The position numbers and the translations under genes are program-made. A stretch of DNA of 10,543 nt, taken from assembly GCA_910588285.1 (NCBI GenBank), contig CAJUQB010000131.1:1-10543 (forward strand). The letters run 5' to 3'. The notes under the pieces were generated by a model that saw only the letters and a program-made list of their open reading frames with translations, did no database searches and was not told where the DNA came from. Numbering within the stretch: the first letter of the stretch is position 1; each line of letters opens with the position of its first letter. Shown here piece after piece: positions 1 to 6,552 of this stretch. Source of the DNA: an uncultured Lachnospiraceae bacterium. Its GTDB lineage: Bacteria; Bacillota; Clostridia; Lachnospirales; Lachnospiraceae.

Positions 1-420
1 TTATGAACACCGTTTCCCGCCGTTTGCTTTTCCGCTTTTCCAGCTCCCGTTCTGCTCTGCGGAACACCTCTCGGAACTTTTCTTCCCCACGGGCAGTTTT
101 TTCTACTTTCTATATCGGCAGAATTTTGGCGCAATCAGCCGCGAGGGAACGAAACCCTATTTGAAAGGTAACGAAATCTTTTTCTTTCCCATAAAAAGTT
201 CAAAATTAACCCTAAAGCCTAAAGTTTTTCGCCATTCGTCCGATATAAGGCGGCACAAACCCAAACCGCCGTGTAAGCATATTACCTCTTATTGCCCCGC
301 TTTCCAAGCAATTTCCCTTATCAGGCCGCCCGGCCTGCCTGCGGAAAAGGCAGACCGCCGCATATGGAAAAGGGGCCTGTGAGCCCTTTTCCTCTTTGTC
401 TTTCGTATACCCTGCTATTT
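1..420. other. gene-poor degenerate stretch at the left edge
   Basis: I see no intact gene here. On the minus strand an open stretch runs out of the window from a stop at 110-112. It would encode a highly charged helix (KVEKTARGEEKFREVF...) but has no plausible start, so it may be a decayed gene or a chance frame. Short plus-strand frames (for example 161-382) lack ribosome binding sites and have unnatural composition. Several hairpins are visible: GGCGG/CCGCC arms at 249-253 and 266-270, and a perfect 9-bp hairpin at 366-392. The mixture of hairpins and broken frames suggests the eroded end of a mobile or integrated element, but no integrase, att site or terminal repeat can be shown. Confidence 0.4.
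366..392. repeat. 9-bp perfect inverted repeat (hairpin)
   Basis: The arms GGAAAAGGG (366-374) and CCCTTTTCC (384-392) are perfectly complementary around a 9-base loop. A pyrimidine-rich run (TCTTTGTCTTT) follows on the plus strand. It could end plus-strand transcription or simply be a structural relic; no gene immediately upstream on that strand is convincing. Confidence 0.55.
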
Positions 421-498
421 TTATAGATGCCGCAGGTTCTCACGGTATCTGCGCAGCTCATTCTCATCCACGGAGCCAATGGTGATTTTCGCAATAAA
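421..498 (-). pseudogene. C-terminal fragment of an unrecognised protein
   Basis: Between an in-frame stop at 499-501 and a terminal TAA at 421-423, 25 codons read FIAKITIGSVDENELRRYRE followed by NLRHL. The composition is that of a genuine soluble protein tail (an amphipathic, Arg/Glu-rich helix), yet there is no start codon or ribosome binding site, and the upstream sequence is the terminator of the Bce operon. It is best read as the last piece of a gene whose body was lost, perhaps when the neighbouring module was acquired. I do not recognise the family. Confidence 0.4.
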
Positions 499-505
499 TT
501 ATTCT

Positions 506-548
506 AAAAAAGAAATGTGCCGCCATACACTTTCTTCTTTGCGACACA
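506..548 (-). terminator. probable Rho-independent terminator of the bceAB transcript
   Basis: On the minus strand TGTGTCGC (548-541) can pair with GCGGCACA (523-516), 8 bp with one G-U pair, around a 17-base loop. The run TTTCTTTTTT (515-506) follows at once. It lies about 50 bases past the permease stop codon, where the end of the operon is expected. The loop is rather long, which lowers certainty. Confidence 0.55.
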
Positions 549-599
549 CCTCTTATCCTCATTTAAAATTTAATATTATAATCTGCTGTTCTCTACTCC

Positions 600-2702
600 T
601 TATCTAATGCTGTTGAGAGTCCTATTTAAGTTTCTTTTAATCATGTAAATCGTTGCTCCATAATAACAAACAAGTATCAGCACAATCAGCAGACTAGGAA
701 TCATTACCCCATACTGAAACCCCATACTGCCAATATATGTGAACACTTTATGCCCATATCTTACAATGAAAGAATAAATCAGCAGCATTGCGATTATAAA
801 TGCAATTACACAAGGCGTAAAAAAATAGTATAAGCTCTGCCTGCTTACCATTTTTACAATATCGTCCCTATCTACACCAATCTGATGTAACGTGCGGTAC
901 TGCATACGGTGGTCAATCGAATCTGCCACACTGTGCAAAGCTAAAACAGTTATGCAGATGATAAAAAAGATAGTTCCGGAATAAATACCCAGCAGACGGA
1001 CACTAGTTGCAGTCAAAACAGTATCATTATTTTCCTGTGTACGAAAACGGATCGGGTCTATAAAACTGGAATAATGCCTGTCCGTATCATATTTCGCCTC
1101 ATAACGGTCAAAAAGATACTCATAACGATTCCGAAAGGCTTCTGAAATCTCATCCCGTATGGAATCGCAAAGATTATATGGAATTATATTTCCCGTATTT
1201 GCATAATAACAGGTACGTGCCAGATGAAGTGTGTCACATACAGCGTCAGGGAACACCAGCACGCTCCCGCCACTGTTAAACAGATACTGTCCTAACGGTT
1301 CGTTATAAACTCCCGTATCTGCCAGCATCAGAAGTGTCCCGTCATCTAATTGAAGTGTCCTTGTGCCGATGCCGATACTTTCTATGGTACTTTCCATGTC
1401 CATTTCATAATCCAGGTGCATAAAGAACCCGTTATCAGCTAACGGAACCGGTTCAAAGCCCGCCATCTTGCGCATAGCATTATATTCTGAAATCTTCATT
1501 GCCAGCCTTGGAAGGTCACGCCAGTATTCCCTGGTATCAACCGTATTAAAATCCCTTTCCCACACAAAATAACTTTTCTGAGATACTTCCTCTGATACTG
1601 TGATGTCATGCTCCTGCAGGATATCCCCTATAAAAGAAAAGTCAATCTCAGGAATATCATCCATTTCATCAATATACATGTAAGTGTTGTATATCATGAT
1701 ATCATAAGGCATCCGATAGTCCAGATATCCCGTTGTGATCTCCGCCAGCATGGGCAGAATCACAAAAGCCACAAGCGAAACCGTGATCGCCAGCGTTGAT
1801 ATAGAAAGTATCCTTGCGGTGGCTGATACCTTCTGGAACAGATTTCCAAGCAGGACGGAGTTGATATTGTGGTTCTTCCATTTCCTGCGCTTTCGGATTA
1901 CGGTTATGATAAATGCCAGTGCATTGTATAAAGCAAATATCCCTGCAATCGCTGCAACAATAGCCGCAGTCTGATAGCGGTTGCTGATTTCTTCAGGAAT
2001 ATTTCCGGCATAGATGCCATTTATATGGGAAAAGTCATACAGCACCACACCGTCAATACCAAAACAGACCAATGCGGCAACAAGCGAAACAAGGTAGCTG
2101 CCCTTTTTTTTCCGCTGTCCCTCATTTGCCTTCTTTTCATTCAGCAGATCTATCAGCTTAATCTTATAAATCCTGCGAATATTCCATGCCCCAACAAAAA
2201 GAAATGCAGCGCCAAAGAACAGCAGTGTCAAAATCATCGTATCCGGGTAAAAACCAAGACGGAATGCCCCTGAGCCTCCAATCGTTCTCAAAACAAAAGC
2301 CGTCATCATTCCAGACAATGCCGTACCCAAAATACAGCCCGCCAACACAGCCACAATACCAAAAACAAAAGTTTCACTGAAAAACTGTCTTGCAATCGTC
2401 CTTTGTTCCATTCCAAGAATCATATAAACGGAAAATTCACGGCTGCGCTGTTTCAGCATATAGGTATTGATATAACGAATCAGTGCGACAAAAATAATTG
2501 AAATTGCCAGTACAGCGTACCGGATCGTATTTTGGAACAACGTCAGTGAGTAATTTCCGTCTCCGCCTAAAATGTCGTTATATCTGCTTGTCAGGGAAAG
2601 AAAGGCAAAAAACAATGTACTGCTGATAACAAGGGTGAAGAAATAGACCACGTAGTCCTCTAATGCCTTTCTTATATTATTTCTGAACAGTTTAGTATAC
2701 AT
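600..2702 (-). CDS. bceB: BceB-type ABC transporter permease (FtsX family), peptide antibiotic resistance
   Basis: Membrane component of a Bce-type transporter that protects the cell envelope against cell-wall-active peptides such as bacitracin or lantibiotics; the substrate here is unknown. The 700-residue product has the family layout. A first helix lies at about residues 18-38, three more by about residue 175, and helices 5-7 lie between about 200 and 320. A large extracellular domain of about 250 residues follows (about 325-575), then three C-terminal helices in an FtsX-like domain. That domain between helices 7 and 8 is the BceB hallmark and is thought to contact the peptide and the partner kinase. 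I place the start at 2702 (MYTKLFRNN), not at the upstream in-frame ATG at 2735, because GGAGG lies 10 bases before it. The start overlaps the ATPase stop by 11 bases, which indicates translational coupling. A probable terminator follows at 506-548. Family assignment is firm; the substrate is not. Confidence 0.93.
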   Translation of the reverse strand: MYTKLFRNNIRKALEDYVVYFFTLVISSTLFFAFLSLTSRYNDILGGDGNYSLTLFQNTIRYAVLAISIIFVALIRYINTYMLKQRSREFSVYMILGMEQRTIARQFFSETFVFGIVAVLAGCILGTALSGMMTAFVLRTIGGSGAFRLGFYPDTMILTLLFFGAAFLFVGAWNIRRIYKIKLIDLLNEKKANEGQRKKKGSYLVSLVAALVCFGIDGVVLYDFSHINGIYAGNIPEEISNRYQTAAIVAAIAGIFALYNALAFIITVIRKRRKWKNHNINSVLLGNLFQKVSATARILSISTLAITVSLVAFVILPMLAEITTGYLDYRMPYDIMIYNTYMYIDEMDDIPEIDFSFIGDILQEHDITVSEEVSQKSYFVWERDFNTVDTREYWRDLPRLAMKISEYNAMRKMAGFEPVPLADNGFFMHLDYEMDMESTIESIGIGTRTLQLDDGTLLMLADTGVYNEPLGQYLFNSGGSVLVFPDAVCDTLHLARTCYYANTGNIIPYNLCDSIRDEISEAFRNRYEYLFDRYEAKYDTDRHYSSFIDPIRFRTQENNDTVLTATSVRLLGIYSGTIFFIICITVLALHSVADSIDHRMQYRTLHQIGVDRDDIVKMVSRQSLYYFFTPCVIAFIIAMLLIYSFIVRYGHKVFTYIGSMGFQYGVMIPSLLIVLILVCYYGATIYMIKRNLNRTLNSIR

Positions 2703-3459
2703 CGTTCTGCCCACCTCCCAGCATCGTAAGAACATCTAGTATCTTTTCAAAGAATGCCTTACGGGAATTGCCGCCTTTCAAAATCTCGGTAAAAATCACG
2801 CCATCCCGTAAAAACAGAATCCGGTTCGCATAGCTTGCCGAAAAGGCATCGTGTGTCACCATGAGGATTGTAGCCTTAAGCTGCTCATTGATGCTCTGCA
2901 TGGTACTGAGCAGCATCTGTGCCGAATGGCTGTCTAATGCTCCGGTAGGCTCGTCTGCCAGGATCAGTTTTGGCTTATTGATGATGGCTCTGGCACAGGC
3001 GCAGCGCTGCTTCTGACCACCGGACACCTGATAGGGGTACTTATCCAAAATATCCGTGATGTTAAGACTTTCCGCTGCTTTCTGCACTTTACCCTCGATC
3101 TGTTCTGCAGGCGCTTTGTTGATAGTAAGAGCCAGGGCAATATTTTCTGAAACCGTCAGTGTGTCCAGCAGGTTAAAATCCTGAAAGACAAAGCCAAGGT
3201 TTTCCCTCCGGAACCGTGCCAATTCTTTCTCCTTTATTTCCGTCACATCGGTTCCGTCCAGATAAATGTGCCCTGCGCTGACAGTATCAATCGTAGAAAT
3301 ACAGTTAAGCAGTGTAGTCTTTCCGGAACCAGAAGCTCCCATAATGCCGACAAATTCCCCGTTATTTACCGAAAAACTAATGTCGTTAATCGCCTTTGTA
3401 AGATTTCCCCGATTCCCATAAAATTTCTGGATATGCTCCAGCCTTAAAATTTCTTTCAT
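2692..3459 (-). CDS. bceA: BceA-type ABC transporter ATP-binding protein
   Basis: Cytoplasmic ATPase that powers the adjacent BceB-type permease (MacB/LolD-like type VII ABC group). All catalytic motifs are present in the 255-residue protein: Walker A GASGSGKT at 41-48, Q-loop Gln93 (VFQDFNLLD), signature VSGGQ at 145-149, Walker B LILADE at 165-170, and the H-loop His203 (VTHD). The start at 3459 is preceded by GAGGTG at a suitable distance. Upstream is a 130-base control region separating it from the kinase gene. Downstream it overlaps the permease start by 11 bases, so the two are made from one message. By family precedent expression is induced by the neighbouring two-component system when the peptide is present. 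Nothing is missing or truncated. Confidence 0.95.
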   Translation of the reverse strand: MKEILRLEHIQKFYGNRGNLTKAINDISFSVNNGEFVGIMGASGSGKTTLLNCISTIDTVSAGHIYLDGTDVTEIKEKELARFRRENLGFVFQDFNLLDTLTVSENIALALTINKAPAEQIEGKVQKAAESLNITDILDKYPYQVSGGQKQRCACARAIINKPKLILADEPTGALDSHSAQMLLSTMQSINEQLKATILMVTHDAFSASYANRILFLRDGVIFTEILKGGNSRKAFFEKILDVLTMLGGGQNDVY

Positions 3460-3470
3460 AATTGCACCTC

Positions 3471-3542
3471 GTCCTTATTGTAAATGAAACCGGCTGCCGT
3501 TTGTATGTCTTTATTGTAAGAGAAATTGACTGCCGTTTGTAT
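3471..3542 (-). repeat. two tandem 36-bp repeats, promoter-like, upstream of bceA
   Basis: 3471-3506 and 3507-3542 are head-to-tail copies of one 36-bp unit, with 30 of 36 positions identical by my alignment. Read on the minus strand, each carries TACAAA and TACAAT separated by 17 bases: 3500-3505 with 3477-3482, and 3536-3541 with 3513-3518. TACAAT is a good -10 and TACAAA a poor -35, the pattern expected of activator-dependent promoters. From the proximal -10 a transcript would start about 10 bases before the bceA ATG. Whether both copies work as promoters, or whether the repeat holds regulator half-sites, cannot be decided from the sequence. Confidence 0.7.
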
Positions 3543-3548
3543 CAAGTT

Positions 3549-3579
3549 TTCTTACAAAATTCTAACAAAAATGTAAGAA
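3549..3579. promoter_or_regulatory. inverted repeat, candidate response-regulator binding site for bceAB
   Basis: A perfect 8-bp inverted repeat, TTCTTACA (3549-3556) and TGTAAGAA (3572-3579), is separated by 15 AT-rich bases. It lies just upstream, in the minus orientation, of the tandem promoter-like repeats that precede bceA. In known Bce systems the regulator binds an inverted repeat directly upstream of the transporter promoter, so position and symmetry fit. Assigning it to the neighbouring regulator is inference. Confidence 0.5.
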
Positions 3580-3601
3580 GTGCAGGATTTTAACCCTGCA
3601 C
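3580..3601 (-). other. 7-bp hairpin spanning the kinase stop codon
   Basis: GTGCAGG (3580-3586) and CCTGCAC (3595-3601) are perfectly complementary around 8 bases that contain the kinase TAA. On the minus strand the sequence afterwards is only moderately T-rich (TTCTTACATTTTT). It could attenuate read-through from the regulator-kinase transcript into bceA, leaving bceA mainly under its own promoter. It is weaker than a textbook terminator. Confidence 0.35.
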
Positions 3602-4606
3602 CCGCTCAATAAAATCGTTAACATGAAAGATAAGCCGAAGGATTGTGCCGCTGCCTTTGGAATCTGCACAAATCCCAATTCCTAATTTATCACATAGGCG
3701 TTTGCATAGGTACAGACCAATGCCAGTGGAATTTTGTGGCGCATTTCTGCCATTTTGTCCAGTAAAACCTTTTTCAAAAATACGCTGCAGGTCACCCCCA
3801 TCAATTCCGATACCATTATCCTGCACACACAAGATAACCTGATTGCCCTGGCGCTCAGTATAGAATTTCAGTACCGGCTGCTCTGTCCGGTATTTGACAG
3901 AATTGACAATAAGCTGGTTCAGAATAAAGCATAGCCACTTCTCATCAGAGTAAACGCTATCGTCTGTTTCCTGCAGGTCAATCCCAATGCCATTTTGCAG
4001 AAGCAGATACTTGTTTTCTGCGATCGCCTGATGCACCACATCAAACAGACAGATTTCCCGTACACAATAATCTTTTTCCGTATGTTCACTCCGGGCATAA
4101 TAAAGCGCCTGTTCTGTATAACGGTTTACTTTTTCAAGCTCCACCAATAATTCCTTTGTTTCCTGTGAATGAACATTTTCACAGAGTAGTTTCATTGCGG
4201 TAATCGGTGTCTTAATCTCATGCACCCATTGCTCCACATATTCTTTATATTCTGTCCGCTCCTTTCTGACTTCGTTTACCTGTTCCAGCATAGATTTTCC
4301 TGCCAGTTTCAGAAGTCGGTAATACACCTGATCATCAGCACGTTCCGGCTTTTCCATTACCTCGGAAAGCAGATAACGTTCTTCTAACTGCTCTGCAAGA
4401 TCCAGCAGTTTTTTCATCTGCACCTTTCTGCTGTAATAAGATATCACAAGATGGGCTGTCAAAATGACAATCCAGATACTCAGAATGAGAAAAATACCGT
4501 CAAAACTGTTCCCTGTCACACTTAAGAATATAGCCATCCCAATCATGCAGAGGAAATTGAGAAACATGACCGGCAATTTCAGTTCCCAATAAAGTTTTCT
4601 ATTCAT
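3590..4606 (-). CDS. bceS: BceS-type intramembrane-sensing histidine kinase
   Basis: Sensor kinase of the Bce module, 338 residues. Two N-terminal helices (about 12-30 and 37-57) are joined by only a few residues, so there is no extracellular sensor domain; this is typical of kinases that read the state of their partner permease. The phosphoacceptor is His129 in WVHEIKTPITA. The ATPase domain shows the N-box around Asn235 (QLIVNSVKY), the G1 box DNGIGI (263-268) and the G2 box STGIGLYL (293-300), so it should be active. The start is fixed by AGGGG eight bases upstream and by the ATGA overlap with the response-regulator stop. A 130-base regulatory gap and the transporter genes follow. Partners are inferred from gene order: the adjacent BceB-like permease and OmpR-type regulator. 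Confidence 0.93.
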   Translation of the reverse strand: MNRKLYWELKLPVMFLNFLCMIGMAIFLSVTGNSFDGIFLILSIWIVILTAHLVISYYSRKVQMKKLLDLAEQLEERYLLSEVMEKPERADDQVYYRLLKLAGKSMLEQVNEVRKERTEYKEYVEQWVHEIKTPITAMKLLCENVHSQETKELLVELEKVNRYTEQALYYARSEHTEKDYCVREICLFDVVHQAIAENKYLLLQNGIGIDLQETDDSVYSDEKWLCFILNQLIVNSVKYRTEQPVLKFYTERQGNQVILCVQDNGIGIDGGDLQRIFEKGFTGQNGRNAPQNSTGIGLYLCKRLCDKLGIGICADSKGSGTILRLIFHVNDFIERVQG

Positions 4607-5271
4607 ATGGTATACCCCTGCCGGTGCTTTGTTTTGATAAAATCCGTCACGCCAATGGCAGACAGTTTATCACGGATTCGATTGATATTGACGCTTAACG
4701 CGTTATCCTCCACATAAAGTCGGTTATCCCACAGATACTCTATGATATCAGCACGGGTACAAATTGCACCGGCATGCTTAAACAGATAATATAATATTTT
4801 CAACTCGTTTTTTGTCAATTCAACCTGCCGCTCCGCAAACTCTATTTTACTGCTTTCTAAATGCAGGGTAACCCCATTGCAGGATAATGCCTCCTGTTCC
4901 GTCACAGGATATACCCTTTTTAGTAAAGATGCAATTTTTGCCAACAGGATTGCTGTGTTATATGGTTTGGTAATAAAAGCATCTCCTCCAAGCATGATAC
5001 TGTTCAGCTCATCCATATCAGTATTGCAACTTGTGACAAAAATGATCGGAACATTAGAAAAAGTGCGTATTTGTGAACATACCGAAAAGCCATCACTTCC
5101 CGGCAATTTTATGTCCAGAAGAATCAAATGTGGCTGAAAAGATTTTAATTGTTCCATAGAAACAGGAAAATCATTTATTATTTCCGTTTCATATCCATTT
5201 CCTGCTAATAAGTTTCTTAACTGCGTCTGTATCACAACATCATCTTCAATAATCAGTATTCTGTATTTCAT
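4603..5271 (-). CDS. bceR: BceR-type response regulator (OmpR/PhoB family)
   Basis: DNA-binding regulator of 222 residues, standard length for the family. The receiver domain (about 1-120) has the acidic pocket Glu9-Asp10-Asp11, phosphoacceptor Asp53 (LLDIKLPG), Thr80 and Lys102 (TKPY). The winged-helix output domain covers about 125-222, with the typical ending KHRQGYTI. The start at 5271 follows GGGAGG at good spacing, and a near-consensus promoter lies about 20 bases upstream, giving a very short leader. Its stop overlaps the kinase start as ATGA. By family precedent the phosphorylated protein activates bceAB; the inverted repeat at 3549-3579 is a candidate target. No key residue is missing. 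Confidence 0.95.
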   Translation of the reverse strand: MKYRILIIEDDVVIQTQLRNLLAGNGYETEIINDFPVSMEQLKSFQPHLILLDIKLPGSDGFSVCSQIRTFSNVPIIFVTSCNTDMDELNSIMLGGDAFITKPYNTAILLAKIASLLKRVYPVTEQEALSCNGVTLHLESSKIEFAERQVELTKNELKILYYLFKHAGAICTRADIIEYLWDNRLYVEDNALSVNINRIRDKLSAIGVTDFIKTKHRQGYTI

Positions 5272-5289
5272 AATGCTACCTCCCGATTC

Positions 5290-5318
5290 ATTATACTATA
5301 ACCCCCCTGTATTCTCAA
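5290..5318 (-). promoter_or_regulatory. strong sigma-A-type promoter for bceRS
   Basis: On the minus strand TTGAGA (5318-5313) and a perfect TATAAT (5295-5290) are separated by exactly 17 bases. The spacer includes a run of six G residues. The expected start point is around 5283, so the untranslated leader is only about a dozen bases and consists mainly of the ribosome binding site. This suggests constitutive basal production of the regulator and kinase. Confidence 0.75.
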
Positions 5319-5339
5319 TCTGCGAAACTGAATCAATCA

Positions 5340-5465
5340 TATCAATCCTATCCTAAATCCTTCCCTTGCATCGTGGAAATGTGCATAACAGGCTATGGAG
5401 TCATGGATAACTCTGTTTGTAGCCCTCCAAACTAAAGTTCCTATCTCCCGCACAAAAACGTCTAA
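5340..5465 (-). other. spacer with an open frame after the stop of the truncated gene
   Basis: This stretch between the cut 83-aa gene and the bceRS promoter has no start codon with a ribosome binding site. It does remain open, in the frame of the 83-aa gene, from just after that gene's TAA to a TGA near 5337 (about 42 codons; part reads RVIHDSIACYAHFHDAREGF). I do not recognise it. It may be the tail of another gene joined by recombination, or a chance open frame. No terminator is evident, so transcription from the upstream cluster could enter bceR. Confidence 0.3.
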
Positions 5466-5717
5466 TTAAAATATCAGGTTTAAAATACTGTCACTTGTAG
5501 CTTTCGCTAAAAGTGAACTGTTTATATTTACTGAATAATCTTTGTTTTTCATACATTCGTACTTTTCAGTAAGGTAGGACAATTCATCCTTTGCCGTCTT
5601 TCTGGCGGTTGTTTCCTTTTCTGTACCCGCTCCCTCTGTTGCCTGCTTTTTGTTGTTTGCAGAATTTATATAACCTGCATAAGCGTTTGTGTAATCTGTT
5701 ACTCCTGAAATTGCCAT
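5466..5717 (-). CDS. short MAISGV-type protein, probably a truncated family member
   Basis: The product has 83 residues from 5717, where GGGAGG sits nine bases before ATG; the in-frame ATG further upstream (5771) has no such site. It opens with MAISGVTDYTNAYAGYINSA, sharing the M-A-I-S-G-V start with the 225-aa neighbour. After a polar linker comes VNINSSLLAKATSD, which parallels VNISEEAFKNMKADPE in that neighbour. In the neighbour about 135 residues follow this motif, whereas here the protein ends within seven residues (SILNLIF). The body of the protein therefore appears lost, at a point close to the junction with the Bce module. There is no signal peptide, membrane helix or Cys pair. It could be a functional short protein or a pseudogene; I favour truncation. 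Function is unknown. Confidence 0.65.
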   Translation of the reverse strand: MAISGVTDYTNAYAGYINSANNKKQATEGAGTEKETTARKTAKDELSYLTEKYECMKNKDYSVNINSSLLAKATSDSILNLIF

Positions 5718-5744
5718 AATCCTTATCCTCCCGATTGCTAAAAT

Positions 5745-5750
5745 ATTATA
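5745..5750 (-). promoter_or_regulatory. possible -10 element before the 83-aa gene
   Basis: A perfect TATAAT lies on the minus strand about 28 bases before the start codon. No convincing -35 box is found at 16-18 bases, where sequences such as AGATGA stand. It may be a weak or activator-dependent promoter, or chance in AT-rich DNA. Confidence 0.3.
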
Positions 5751-5763
5751 CTTATCGTACCGG

Positions 5764-5828
5764 CGGCTCATCTGTCATTCAGAACCGCCCATGCCCCCTT
5801 ATAATAAGTCCGGGCATGATGCCCGCAT
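5764..5828 (-). repeat. third, partial copy of the intergenic repeat (ghost tail)
   Basis: Around 5764-5786 the minus strand matches the distal end of the repeat at 7236-7258. Both contain GA(A/G)TGACAGA(T/G)GAGCCG, preceded by GG(T/C)(T/T)(C/T). In both, the flanks pair into an 8-bp hairpin with a 12-base loop, with different but still pairing bases (GGTTC/GAGCC here, GGCTT/GAGCC there). The half next to the preceding gene's stop also starts ATAAAT, as in the other copies, but the middle is shorter and contains its own CGGGC/GCCCG hairpin. I read it as an internally deleted relative of those copies. Confidence 0.45.
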
Positions 5829-6506
5829 TTATCCGAATAGAAAATCACCGCCTGCCATAGTTTCTGTCATGATATTTGCGTCATAAACACTGGAAGCCTT
5901 CGCCATCTGCTGCTTACTACTCCATGCCTTTGCCAGTCTGCTTCTCTCCTGTTCCGCCTTAGTAGCCTTTTCATCCAACAGCTCCTGTTGCTGTCTCTTG
6001 GCCTGCGCCCGCTTTTCCAGATATTCTTCCAGCAGTTCCTTATTCCTGTCTTTCTTCCCGCTTGTTTTCTTATAAAAACTATCCTGCGAACGTGCAAAAA
6101 ACTCCGAATCATTATTAGGACCAGACCATGAATCTCCTCTATAATCTTTCTCGGTCGCTCCTACCGTTATAAGCAATGATGCTTTTAACGGAGCAAACGA
6201 TGAAGTCAGATCACGTTGAAGTGCCGACATTATCTTTGCCCTATATTCCGGATCGGCTTTCATATTTTTAAATGCCTCCTCCGATATATTGACTGCCAGA
6301 TTGGTAATTGTTCTATTCTTTGGTATCCTCTCAAGTTCAGCATAAAATTCCTTCTTAAACAGTTCCATTTCTTCCGCTTCCGATAATTCCTGCGTACTCA
6401 CTGCTTTTCCAGTGCAAATTTTTTCCGTATCGTTCACATTCTTTGTGTTTCTCCTTGTTTCCACATTGTTCTGGTAATAATTTTTTCCTACTCCACTGAT
6501 AGCCAT
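5829..6506 (-). CDS. MAISGV-type protein with coiled-coil tail, function unknown
   Basis: The product has 225 residues starting at 6506. The in-frame ATG at 6521 is rejected because it begins the GGAGG ribosome binding site that serves the second ATG eight bases on. The N-terminus is MAISGVGKNYYQNN. Residues 70-125 form a compact, conserved-looking core (AVNISEEAFKNMKADPEYRA, then LLITVGATEKDYRGDSWS). Residues 155-205 form a long charged helix rich in Glu, Lys, Arg and Gln, probably a coiled coil. The protein ends in a Gly/Phe-rich tail, MAGGDFLFG. No signal peptide or membrane segment is seen. From memory it resembles uncharacterised clostridial families such as those labelled DUF6033, but I cannot confirm that. 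It lies 46 bases after the PPC-like gene, probably in one operon. Leaderless export or a structural role are possibilities, not findings. Confidence 0.8.
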   Translation of the reverse strand: MAISGVGKNYYQNNVETRRNTKNVNDTEKICTGKAVSTQELSEAEEMELFKKEFYAELERIPKNRTITNLAVNISEEAFKNMKADPEYRAKIMSALQRDLTSSFAPLKASLLITVGATEKDYRGDSWSGPNNDSEFFARSQDSFYKKTSGKKDRNKELLEEYLEKRAQAKRQQQELLDEKATKAEQERSRLAKAWSSKQQMAKASSVYDANIMTETMAGGDFLFG

Positions 6507-6552
6507 TTTCAAATCCTCCATTTTAAGCTTTATTTAATACAAAGTCATTTAC

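Noticed and set aside
161..382. Plus-strand frame of 73 codons
   Set aside because: No ribosome binding site, unnatural Pro/Lys/Arg-rich composition, and it runs through two hairpins.
1608..2380. Plus-strand frames of 63-82 codons opposite the permease
   Set aside because: Shadows of the permease gene on the other strand, without ribosome binding sites.
3471..3542. CRISPR-like repeats
   Set aside because: Only two copies, directly abutting with no spacer between them; a tandem duplication of a promoter region fits better.
5340..5465. Riboswitch or other structured leader before bceR
   Set aside because: A strong promoter lies downstream of it, next to the gene, and I see no conserved riboswitch core.
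5867..6112. Second minus-strand frame of 81 codons inside the 225-aa gene
   Set aside because: Arg/Trp-rich shadow frame wholly inside a gene with a good start site.
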